DNA of 64,000 bases from Pseudotabrizicola sp051200875 (GTDB taxonomy: Bacteria > Pseudomonadota > Alphaproteobacteria > Rhodobacterales > Rhodobacteraceae): contig NZ_CP195191.1 in assembly GCF_051200875.1 (NCBI RefSeq), forward strand, positions 2,976,001 to 3,040,000, read 5' to 3'. Positions 54,220-61,336 of this stretch are shown here, one piece after another. Within the stretch, counting starts at the first letter, position 1, and the number at the start of each line of letters is the position of its first letter. A program made the translations under genes and the position numbers. The notes beneath the pieces were generated by a model. That model worked only from the letters and a program-made list of their open reading frames with translations, made no database searches and was not told where the DNA came from.

Positions 54220-55422
54220 ATGAAGATCACCGCTTTGGAAACAGTTAGGCTTGCCGAGCGGCCGAATATCCTTTGGCTTTTGGTTCACACGGATGCAGGG
54301 CTTACCGGACTTGGTGAAACCTTCTACGGTGCCCGGACGGTCGAGGCACATGTCCACGAAACCCTGGCACCTTTGATGATCGGCCAAGACCCGATGCGGA
54401 TTGAGTATCTTTCAGCCCGTGCCGAAGGGTATCTGGGGTGGCGGTCGTCTGGCGCTGAAACACGTGGCAACTCGGCCTTTGACATCGCCTTGTGGGATCT
54501 GGCCGGAAAGGCAACTGGTCAGCCGATTGCGCAACTTTTGGGTGGCTTCACGCGTGATCGGATCCGCACATACAACACCTGTGCCGGGACGGATTACGTA
54601 AAGGACGACACAGGCCAGCAGACAGGAAATTATGGCTTGGGCATAGGCGGAAATTACGATGACCTGAACGGGTTTCTGCATCGTGCCGACGAGCTGGCGA
54701 TTTCGCTGCTGGACGAAGGCATTACCGCAATGAAGATCTGGCCCTTCGACATGGCGGCAGAGAAAACCCAAGGGCGCGACATCTCTGCCGAAGATCTTCG
54801 AAAGGCCCTCGTCCCATTTGATAAGATCAGAACTGCTGTCGGCGACAAGATGGACATCATGGTTGAATTTCATTCGATGTGGCAACTTTTGCCCGCGATG
54901 AAAATCGCCCGCGCCCTGACGCCATATGCAACCTACTGGCATGAAGACCCAATCAGGCTCGATAGTCTGGAGCTATTGAAGCGTTATGCTGCCGTTTCTC
55001 CAGCGCCCATTTCGGCCTCTGAAACGCTCGGGGGAATTGGCGCGTTTCGCGATTTGATCGCAACTGGCGCCGCCGGTGTCGTGATGCTTGATCTGAGTTG
55101 GTGCGGAGGCTTGACCACTGCGCGAAAAGTGGCGGCTCTTGCCGAGGCAGAAAAACTTCCGATCGCGCCGCACGATTGTACGGGGCCAGTGGTTCTGGTG
55201 GCGTCAACACACCTGTCTTTGGCTGCGCCGAACGCTGTGATCCAGGAAAGCGTCCGGGCTTTCTACCGGACATGGTATCGTGATCTTGTGACAGCTTTGC
55301 CGACTGTCGAAGCAGGGATGATTACGGTTCCGCCCGGCCCAGGGCTTGGAATGGAACTCGCACCGGATCTCGACAAACGGTTCACCGTTTCACGCCAAAT
55401 CACCAACGCACAAGATTTGTAA
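54220..55422 (+). CDS. Second enolase-superfamily sugar-acid enzyme
   Basis: The 400-residue protein belongs to the mandelate racemase group but differs from the one at 48810. It has K172 (MKIWPFD), Glu216 and His218 (MVEFHSMW), Glu242 (HEDPIR), Glu268 (SASETLGG) and His318 with Asp319 (APHDCTG). KIWPFD with VEFHS occurs in acid-sugar dehydratases and cycloisomerases of the family. The substrate is probably a hexonate, hexarate or anhydro-sugar acid, not determinable by eye. It precedes the AraD1-type gene by 28 bp in the operon downstream of operator site 3. Confidence 0.88.
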   Translation: MKITALETVRLAERPNILWLLVHTDAGLTGLGETFYGARTVEAHVHETLAPLMIGQDPMRIEYLSARAEGYLGWRSSGAETRGNSAFDIALWDLAGKATGQPIAQLLGGFTRDRIRTYNTCAGTDYVKDDTGQQTGNYGLGIGGNYDDLNGFLHRADELAISLLDEGITAMKIWPFDMAAEKTQGRDISAEDLRKALVPFDKIRTAVGDKMDIMVEFHSMWQLLPAMKIARALTPYATYWHEDPIRLDSLELLKRYAAVSPAPISASETLGGIGAFRDLIATGAAGVVMLDLSWCGGLTTARKVAALAEAEKLPIAPHDCTGPVVLVASTHLSLAAPNAVIQESVRAFYRTWYRDLVTALPTVEAGMITVPPGPGLGMELAPDLDKRFTVSRQITNAQDL

Positions 55423-55450
55423 CAGGCCAAGAAAGACGAAAGGGATGCTG

Positions 55451-56602
55451 ATGCTTCCGCATGAAAACCTCGACAGCAACGCATTGCTTGTGGGCCGTGT
55501 TTGGCGCCCAGACATTGGTCCAGCCCTAGTCCTGCTTCGTGGTGATCGTGTGATCGACATTACGTCGGCCACAACGCCGACAATGCGGGATCTTCTGGAG
55601 CGCAACGATCTGGTTGAGTTTCTAAGAAATGCCCAAGGCGAGGATATCGCCAGTCTGCAGGAACTTGCTGCAAGTTCTGTAGCTGATGCAGGTGAAGAGC
55701 AACTGCATCTGTTGGCGCCGCCGGACCTTCAGGCCGTCAAGGCGAGTGGGGTGACCTTTGCCGCCTCGATGGTGGAGCGGGTGATCGAGGAGAAGGCGGC
55801 TGGTGACGCTGATCGCGCCGAGGCTATTCGGGCCCGCGTCCGCGAAGTTATTGGTGATAGCCTATCCGGTATCGTTCCCGGCTCTGCCGAGGCAATGAAA
55901 GTCAAAGACGTTCTGATCGCCGAAGGTATGTGGTCCCAGTATTTGGAAGTCGGGATTGGCCCGGATGCCGAGGTTTTCACGAAGGCACAACCTATGGCTT
56001 CAGTGGGTTGGGGCGCGCGTGTCGGCCTCCATCCGATCTCGACTTGGAACAATCCGGAACCTGAGATCGTTCTCGCTATTAACAGTCGTGGCGATATCGT
56101 TGGGGCGACATTGGGCAACGACGTAAACCTGCGCGATGTCGAAGGTCGTTCTGCGCTGCTTTTGGGCAAGGCAAAAGATAACAACGCATCTTCTGCGATT
56201 GGCCCGTTCCTGCGTGTCTTTGATGATAACTTTTCCTTGGACAGCATTCGCAATGCCGAGTTGTCGATGCGCGTGACTGGCGAAGACGGATTTATGCTGG
56301 ATGGGCGTTCGTCCATGTCAAAAATCAGCCGCGACCCAGCTTCGATCGTTCGCCAGACCATCGGCGCACATCATCAATATCCGGACGGTTTCTTCTTGTT
56401 CCTTGGAACGATGTTCGCCCCGGTCAAGGATCGCGATGCGCCTGGTCAAGGGTTTACCCACCATCGTGGAGACATCGTCGAGATCTGGGAAAGAAATCTA
56501 GGGATTTTGGTCAACACTGTGGGTCTATCCACCGAGTGTCGACCGTGGAACTTTGGCGTCGGAGCTCTGATGCACAACCTCGCGCGTCGCGGTTTGCTTT
56601 GA
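55451..56602 (+). CDS. FAH family protein, AraD1-like 2-keto-3-deoxy acid dehydratase
   Basis: The 383-residue protein starts at ATG 55451 after AAAGGGA; ATG 55445 is an alternative. The fumarylacetoacetate-hydrolase fold motifs NNPEPEIVLAINSRG, ATLGNDVNLRDVEGRS and LGKAKDNNASSAIGPF match the AraD1 subgroup, which dehydrates 2-keto-3-deoxy-L-arabonate to 2-oxoglutarate semialdehyde or acts on similar keto-deoxy acids. Metal ligands include the Glu pair in PEPE and the Asp of GNDVN. It would act on the product of the dehydratases nearby. The pathway direction is inferred from the family. Confidence 0.88.
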   Translation: MLPHENLDSNALLVGRVWRPDIGPALVLLRGDRVIDITSATTPTMRDLLERNDLVEFLRNAQGEDIASLQELAASSVADAGEEQLHLLAPPDLQAVKASGVTFAASMVERVIEEKAAGDADRAEAIRARVREVIGDSLSGIVPGSAEAMKVKDVLIAEGMWSQYLEVGIGPDAEVFTKAQPMASVGWGARVGLHPISTWNNPEPEIVLAINSRGDIVGATLGNDVNLRDVEGRSALLLGKAKDNNASSAIGPFLRVFDDNFSLDSIRNAELSMRVTGEDGFMLDGRSSMSKISRDPASIVRQTIGAHHQYPDGFFLFLGTMFAPVKDRDAPGQGFTHHRGDIVEIWERNLGILVNTVGLSTECRPWNFGVGALMHNLARRGLL

Positions 56603-56612
56603 AGGGGCTGCT

Positions 56613-57581
56613 ATGACCAATATCCTGATCCTTGGTGGCGGCGGAGTAATCGGACAAAAACTGGCAAGGGCGCTGGTCAAACGAGGCCATCTGCGGGGAA
56701 GAGATATTAACTCAATAACGTTGGCCGACGTGGTCTCACCAGCCGGCTTTCCCGAAGGTAGCAAGGTCCAATCTTTAACCTGCGACATGTCAGATCCTTC
56801 CCAGGTCAGCCAACTAATCAACCCGGAGACGGATGTCATTTTCCTGCTTGCGGCCATCGTATCTGGAACGGCTGAGAAGGATTTTGACCTTGGTATTCAA
56901 GTAAACCTAACAGGAGTGCTAAACGTCCTTGCGGCTGCTCGCGCGACCGAGCGCTGTCCGGTTGTTATCTATACTTCTTCGATGGCGGTTTATGGCGGCG
57001 ATGTGCCAGACCCGATCACGGATTTAACTTACCTCAACCCGCAAACGTCCTATGGAATGCAGAAAGCCGTCGGCGAACTGCTGTTGACTGATTTTTCCCG
57101 CAAAGGCTTTGTTGACGGTCGTGGCTTTCGTTTGCCGACAATATCGGTACGGCCGGGTCAGCCGAATGGTGCCGCATCAAGTTTCATGTCGTCGATTATT
57201 CGCGAACCCCTGAACGGGCAGGAGGCGATCTGCCCGGTCGGCCGTGACTTTCTACATTACTATTTGTCGCCGAAGCGTTGCGTTGAGAACCTTATCCGAG
57301 GCGCCGAATTGAACGCGGCAGAGCTAGGGTTAGACCGCACCCTGATCATGCCCGGCCGTATGTGGTCTATCGGTCAGATGATTGACGCGATGACGGCAGT
57401 TTGCGGGCCGGAACCCGCAAAGCTGATCAAGTGGGAAAGCCAGCCTGACGTCGAGCGAATTGTCAAAGGATGGCGCTTTGACCTGCGCCCCGACCGTGGA
57501 TTGGCACTGGGGTTCCAGCCAGACGCCAGCTTTGAAGACAATGTCCGCTACTATGTTAGTGAGGATCTAGAAGCGAGTTGA
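56613..57581 (+). CDS. DenD-like D-erythronate/sugar-acid dehydrogenase
   Basis: The 322-residue extended SDR has ILILGGGGVIGQKLAR (NAD binding), YTSSMAVYGG, YGMQKAVGE (Tyr-x3-Lys) and RLPTISVRPGQPNGAAS. The last is characteristic of DenD, which oxidises D-erythronate at C2 or C3 in four-carbon acid-sugar catabolism. Here the substrate may be a related acid. The start lies 10 bp after the AraD1-type stop, so the two are coupled. No OtnC, OtnI or DenK homologues follow, so a standard erythronate operon is not present and the assignment stays at family level. Confidence 0.85.
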   Translation: MTNILILGGGGVIGQKLARALVKRGHLRGRDINSITLADVVSPAGFPEGSKVQSLTCDMSDPSQVSQLINPETDVIFLLAAIVSGTAEKDFDLGIQVNLTGVLNVLAAARATERCPVVIYTSSMAVYGGDVPDPITDLTYLNPQTSYGMQKAVGELLLTDFSRKGFVDGRGFRLPTISVRPGQPNGAASSFMSSIIREPLNGQEAICPVGRDFLHYYLSPKRCVENLIRGAELNAAELGLDRTLIMPGRMWSIGQMIDAMTAVCGPEPAKLIKWESQPDVERIVKGWRFDLRPDRGLALGFQPDASFEDNVRYYVSEDLEAS

Positions 57582-57585
57582 TCCT

Positions 57586-58536
57586 TCAATTCACCGGTGT
57601 TTCAAGTGCATTGCCTGCAAGAAAAGCAGTGATATTCCGGCGCTGCAAGGCCGCCATCGCAGCACGGGTTTCTACGGTTCCCGATCCCTGATGCGGTTGA
57701 ATCACGACATTTGGAAGCGCGTAGAAGCGTGGGTCAATTTTGGGTTCATTGCGGAATACGTCCAGTCCTGCACCAGCGATCCGTCCCGTTTCCAACGCTT
57801 GAAGCAGCGCTTCCTCATCGACCGTCGTTCCGCGAGAAATGTTGACCACAACGCCTCTGGGTCCCAGCGCATCAATCACTTCGCGTGATACGAAGTTCTC
57901 GGTTTCCTTGCCGCCGACAAGGGCAATGACCAAATAATCGACTGCATGTGCGAGGGACACTGGATCGGCATGCCATTCCCAACCGGGGGTCTCTTTTTCT
58001 TGCCGAGAATAGTAGTGAATATTCATTTTGAAGGCGGCCAGACGATTGGCGATTTCGCGCCCGATCCGCCCTAGCCCGACAATTCCGACAGTGCCGCCAC
58101 TGACTTTGCGGTTAAGCCGATATTCTCCGGTATTTGCCCATTGGCCCGAATGCGCCCAAGCACTAGCCTGCAGCATTTCGCGGCCCTGCATCAACATCAT
58201 GGCCACGGCCAAATCAGCCACATCATCATTCAAGACGTCAGGTGTGTTTGTTACCTTGATGGCGCGTTTCGTTGCGGCGGAGACGTCGATGGCATCGTAT
58301 CCCACACCGAAATTCGACACGACCCCGAGGTTCGGAAGCAAATCCATTTCAGCGGCGCCAAACGATTTACCTCCTTTGTAAGCCACTGCCCGGACCGCAC
58401 CCCGTGCACTTTCATCAAGCTCTGAGAGACCTGCGGGCGTGGCCATGAATGTTGCCCCGAACTCCGCCCGCAGCGCTTCCTGCTCGGTTTCCGTAAAAGG
58501 GCCGATGGCAAGTGTCTGATACATTTCTTTGGGCAT
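57586..58536 (-). CDS. D-2-hydroxyacid dehydrogenase, hydroxypyruvate reductase-like
   Basis: Start ATG 58536 (or 58524) gives about 316 residues; the frame is open further upstream across the operator. The protein has VGIVGLGRIGREIANRL, the catalytic Arg in NISRGTTVDEEAL and the His of IQPHQGSGT. It resembles GhrB/GRHPR-type reductases that reduce glyoxylate, hydroxypyruvate or 2-ketogluconate with NAD(P)H. Operator site 4 lies 22 bp before the ATG, so it is a separate transcription unit of the regulon. The gene converges with the DenD-like gene with 4 bp between the stops. Confidence 0.92.
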   Translation of the reverse strand: MPKEMYQTLAIGPFTETEQEALRAEFGATFMATPAGLSELDESARGAVRAVAYKGGKSFGAAEMDLLPNLGVVSNFGVGYDAIDVSAATKRAIKVTNTPDVLNDDVADLAVAMMLMQGREMLQASAWAHSGQWANTGEYRLNRKVSGGTVGIVGLGRIGREIANRLAAFKMNIHYYSRQEKETPGWEWHADPVSLAHAVDYLVIALVGGKETENFVSREVIDALGPRGVVVNISRGTTVDEEALLQALETGRIAGAGLDVFRNEPKIDPRFYALPNVVIQPHQGSGTVETRAAMAALQRRNITAFLAGNALETPVN

Positions 58537-58557
58537 CCTTTTCTGGGAACTGATGTT

Positions 58558-58567
58558 TGGTATACCA
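58558..58567. promoter_or_regulatory. GntR operator site 4 (TGGTATACCA)
   Basis: Perfect palindrome 22 bp upstream of the hydroxypyruvate reductase-like gene, in the context TTTGGTATACCAGAT. It lies in the divergent region toward the cox cluster but 151 bp from the coxC start, so its target is probably the reductase gene. Confidence 0.75.
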
Positions 58568-58718
58568 GATTGACATTGTCGTCCCAGCCAGATGGTGTCA
58601 ACCGCAGGAACGTTGCCTGATGTCAAACCTCAAAATGCCGGATTAGTCTACAGAAGGGCATTTGTGTTCCTGTGGCAGGGCTGTAAGGTGCGCCCGTCGA
58701 GCGGAAGAGGAGAAAGGC

Positions 58719-59840
58719 GTGCTGAACTACAGCCATGATTGGCGATTGGTTTTAGCGGCCTTTGCCATCGCCCTAATGGCCGGATTTACGGGGCTCTCGC
58801 TAACGCGCGGAGCGTCTAAGCTTGACATTTCACGGCGTAAATCTGTGGTTTCGATGGCTGCAGTTGCATTGGGCGGCGGCATCTGGTCGATGCATTTCGT
58901 GGCGATGCTGGGCCTTCAGTTGCCAATTTTCTACTTCTATGACGGTTTGACCACTTTGATTTCGGCCTTGGTCGCTATCCTTTTGACGGGTCTATCACTT
59001 TTGATCCTCCACTTTCGTCCGCGTTCTGGGACAAGCAAAGCTCTGGCCGGGGCCATCGTGGGAGTGGGCATTTCACTGATGCACTATATCGGGATGTCCG
59101 GGATGGAGCTCTGTCGTCCTGTCTACACACCAGCCGGTGTTTTCGGTGCTTTGGCGGCATCAATCGGCCTTTCCATTCTGGCTGTCCGTGTCGCCTATTC
59201 TGATCGTGGGCGGCGGAATATCGTGATTGGAACCGTTTGCTTTGGCACCGCAGTTGTCATGGTCCATTTCATCGCTATGGCCGGAACGGCTTTCGAGGCG
59301 AGCGGTGACCAAACCACAAGCGGACCTGCCTTGGACAATGAAACCTTGGCTTTGCTTGTGACCCTAGCGGCCTTCCTGATTTCATCCGCTTTCTTGCTTA
59401 CGAGTGCCACCTTCGCGCCAAACGAGACGCCCGAAGTGGCGAAATCTAAGGATGGTGCCAAAGACCACCTCGTAAAGGACGAAGTGGTCCCCGCAAGGGA
59501 TGCAAAATCTGTCATTCGGATACCCCACGAAAAAGAAGGCCGTGCCTACTTTGTGGATGCGTCATCTGTGGCAGCGCTTCGTGCAGAAGGGCATTACACC
59601 CTTCTCTATCGAGGGACGGAAAGCCTATTCTGCCCTTGGTCCATCAGCGAAGCAGAAGAGCGATTGGCAGGCGCAGGGTTCATCCGGGTGCATCGTAGTT
59701 TTCTGCTGAATCCAAGCCACGTAGCAAAGTTTGAACGCAACAAAGACACCGCCGAGTGCCAGTTGCTTGAGGACCCCAAGACACGCATTCCCGTCAGCCG
59801 AACGCGGCTTGCAGAGCTTCGCGAAGTGCTGGGGCTCTAG
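58719..59840 (+). CDS. coxC: MHYT-LytTR membrane sensor-regulator, CoxC-like
   Basis: GTG 58719 follows GAGGAGAAAGGC. The 373-residue protein has about seven membrane segments with three MHYT repeats: SMHFVAM (58-60 MHF), SLMHYIGM (121-123) and MVHFIAM (182-184). The C-terminal LytTR DNA-binding domain (about 265-373) contains AALRAEGHYTLLYRG and FIRVHRSFLLNPSHVAKFER. This architecture is that of CoxC/CoxH of Oligotropha, and MHYT domains have been proposed to bind copper and sense gases such as CO, O2 or NO. It probably activates the adjacent coxMSLD genes. Direct repeats just after its stop are candidate binding sites. Confidence 0.9.
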   Translation: MLNYSHDWRLVLAAFAIALMAGFTGLSLTRGASKLDISRRKSVVSMAAVALGGGIWSMHFVAMLGLQLPIFYFYDGLTTLISALVAILLTGLSLLILHFRPRSGTSKALAGAIVGVGISLMHYIGMSGMELCRPVYTPAGVFGALAASIGLSILAVRVAYSDRGRRNIVIGTVCFGTAVVMVHFIAMAGTAFEASGDQTTSGPALDNETLALLVTLAAFLISSAFLLTSATFAPNETPEVAKSKDGAKDHLVKDEVVPARDAKSVIRIPHEKEGRAYFVDASSVAALRAEGHYTLLYRGTESLFCPWSISEAEERLAGAGFIRVHRSFLLNPSHVAKFERNKDTAECQLLEDPKTRIPVSRTRLAELREVLGL

Positions 59841-59844
59841 GCAT

Positions 59845-59879
59845 TTCGCAGTTCGTGCAGCTTATTCGCAGTTCGTGCA
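59845..59879. promoter_or_regulatory. Tandem direct repeats, candidate LytTR site, before coxM
   Basis: Two identical 15-mers, TTCGCAGTTCGTGCA at 59845-59859 and 59865-59879, lie in direct orientation with a 20-bp period. They are 100 bp before coxM and just after the LytTR gene. LytTR proteins typically bind paired direct repeats about two helical turns apart, so this is a strong candidate operator. Confidence 0.65.
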
Positions 59880-59978
59880 AAGAACTGCTGCGCTCGTTTC
59901 CTGCCGCTCAACTTTGCGATTTGCACGCATAGGCTCCCATTCAAGTGCGCGGTTCTGACGCACCAAAGGGAGGAAAAA

Positions 59979-60833
59979 ATGATACCATCGGCCTTCGAGT
60001 ATCATCGGCCGGGCGACGTTTCGTCGGCGGTTGGCTTGTTGCAGAAATACGGAGATGAGGCGCGGGTCATAGCGGGGGGGCACAGTCTCATCCCCATGAT
60101 GAAACTCCGCATGGCAGATATCGGCCATCTGGTTGATTTGCAGAATGTCGAAGAGCTGAAAGGGATCAGCGTTTCAGGAAACTCTGTCACGATCGGGGCA
60201 ATGGTCACGCAGGCTGAATTGATCGCGCATGGCGGTTTGGCCAACGCAGTGCCCTTGCTGCGAGAGGCGGCACTTCAGATTGCCGATCCGCAAGTGCGAT
60301 ATGTGGGCACCGTCGGCGGCAATGTGGCGAACGGCGATCCGGGTAACGACATGCCAGGGTTGATGCAGTGCTTGAACGCGACCTTCACCCTTGTTGGCCC
60401 GGATGGGTCACGGGAAGTGGCCGCACGGGACTTCTACCAATCGGCCTATGTGACGGACCGAGCGGACGATGAGATCCTTACTCGTATCGCCTTTAACGCG
60501 GTCTCAGGCGGGTATGCCTATGAAAAGCAAAAGCGCAAAATTGGGGATTACGCCACGGCTGCCGCGGCAGTGCTTCTGACCAGGGCGGGTGAAAAGGTCG
60601 TCACAGCGTCGATCGCGATGACGAACCTTTCTGATACGCCCGTTTGGTCTGAGGCGTCAGGCGGTGCCCTTGTCGGAACAGATTGTGGGCACGATGCCGT
60701 TATGGCGGCAGTTGCAGCGATGTTGAATGACATCGACCCGCAACAAGACAACCGCGGCCCAATTGAATTCAAGCGCCATGTGGCTGGGGTGATCTTGGCC
60801 CGCGCGATTGCACGCGCCTGGGCGCGGGCCTGA
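59979..60833 (+). CDS. coxM: CO dehydrogenase medium subunit (FAD)
   Basis: The 284-residue flavoprotein has AGGHS at 32-36 and TVGGNVANGD from 111, the two FAD pyrophosphate-binding motifs of CoxM. It passes electrons from the iron-sulfur subunit to the respiratory chain in the molybdenum-copper CO dehydrogenase heterotrimer. Length matches CoxM (about 288). The ATG follows GGGAGG and it precedes coxS by 11 bp. The order M-S-L is the standard one for aerobic CO dehydrogenase. Confidence 0.95.
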   Translation: MIPSAFEYHRPGDVSSAVGLLQKYGDEARVIAGGHSLIPMMKLRMADIGHLVDLQNVEELKGISVSGNSVTIGAMVTQAELIAHGGLANAVPLLREAALQIADPQVRYVGTVGGNVANGDPGNDMPGLMQCLNATFTLVGPDGSREVAARDFYQSAYVTDRADDEILTRIAFNAVSGGYAYEKQKRKIGDYATAAAAVLLTRAGEKVVTASIAMTNLSDTPVWSEASGGALVGTDCGHDAVMAAVAAMLNDIDPQQDNRGPIEFKRHVAGVILARAIARAWARA

Positions 60834-60844
60834 GGGAGGACGAG

Positions 60845-61336
60845 ATGGGAAAGAAGATGCAAATCAGCCTGACCGTGAACGGTGAGGCGCATGATATTCT
60901 GGCCGAACCCCGCGAACTGTTGATCCACACACTGCGTGAAAGATTGGGGATCACCGGCCCCCATATTGGTTGCGAAACCAGCCATTGTGGAGCCTGCACC
61001 GTGGATATGAACGGAAAGTCCGTCAAAGCTTGCACGGTGTTCGTGGCCCAAGCTGATGGTGCCAACATTACCACTATTGAGGGCTTGGGAAGCCCAGATG
61101 GGCTGCATGTGCTACAACAGATGTTCCGTGAACATCACGGCCTTCAGTGCGGCTATTGCACGCCCGGTATGATCACGCGTGCACATCGGCTGCTTCAGGA
61201 AAATCCGGATCCAACCGAAGAGGAGGTGCGCTTTGGCATGGCAGGGAATCTATGCCGCTGCACCGGGTATCAGAACATCGTCAAAGCCATTCTGGCTGCG
61301 GCCAGCGAAATGAAGGCGAAGGAGGCGGCAGAATGA
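60845..61336 (+). CDS. coxS: CO dehydrogenase small subunit, 2x[2Fe-2S]
   Basis: The 163-residue iron-sulfur protein has a plant-ferredoxin-type cluster (Cys43, 48, 51, 63) and a second cluster in the helical domain (Cys102, 105, 137, 139; QCGYCTPGM and LCRCTGYQNI). It relays electrons from the Mo-Cu site to CoxM. Length fits CoxS (about 166). The stop overlaps the coxL start (ATGA). All eight ligands are present. Confidence 0.96.
   Translation: MGKKMQISLTVNGEAHDILAEPRELLIHTLRERLGITGPHIGCETSHCGACTVDMNGKSVKACTVFVAQADGANITTIEGLGSPDGLHVLQQMFREHHGLQCGYCTPGMITRAHRLLQENPDPTEEEVRFGMAGNLCRCTGYQNIVKAILAAASEMKAKEAAE

Noticed and set aside
58596..58626. Two TGTCAA hexamers upstream of coxC
   Set aside because: A 25-bp spacing and short length are expected by chance; they do not resemble the 15-bp repeats before coxM.
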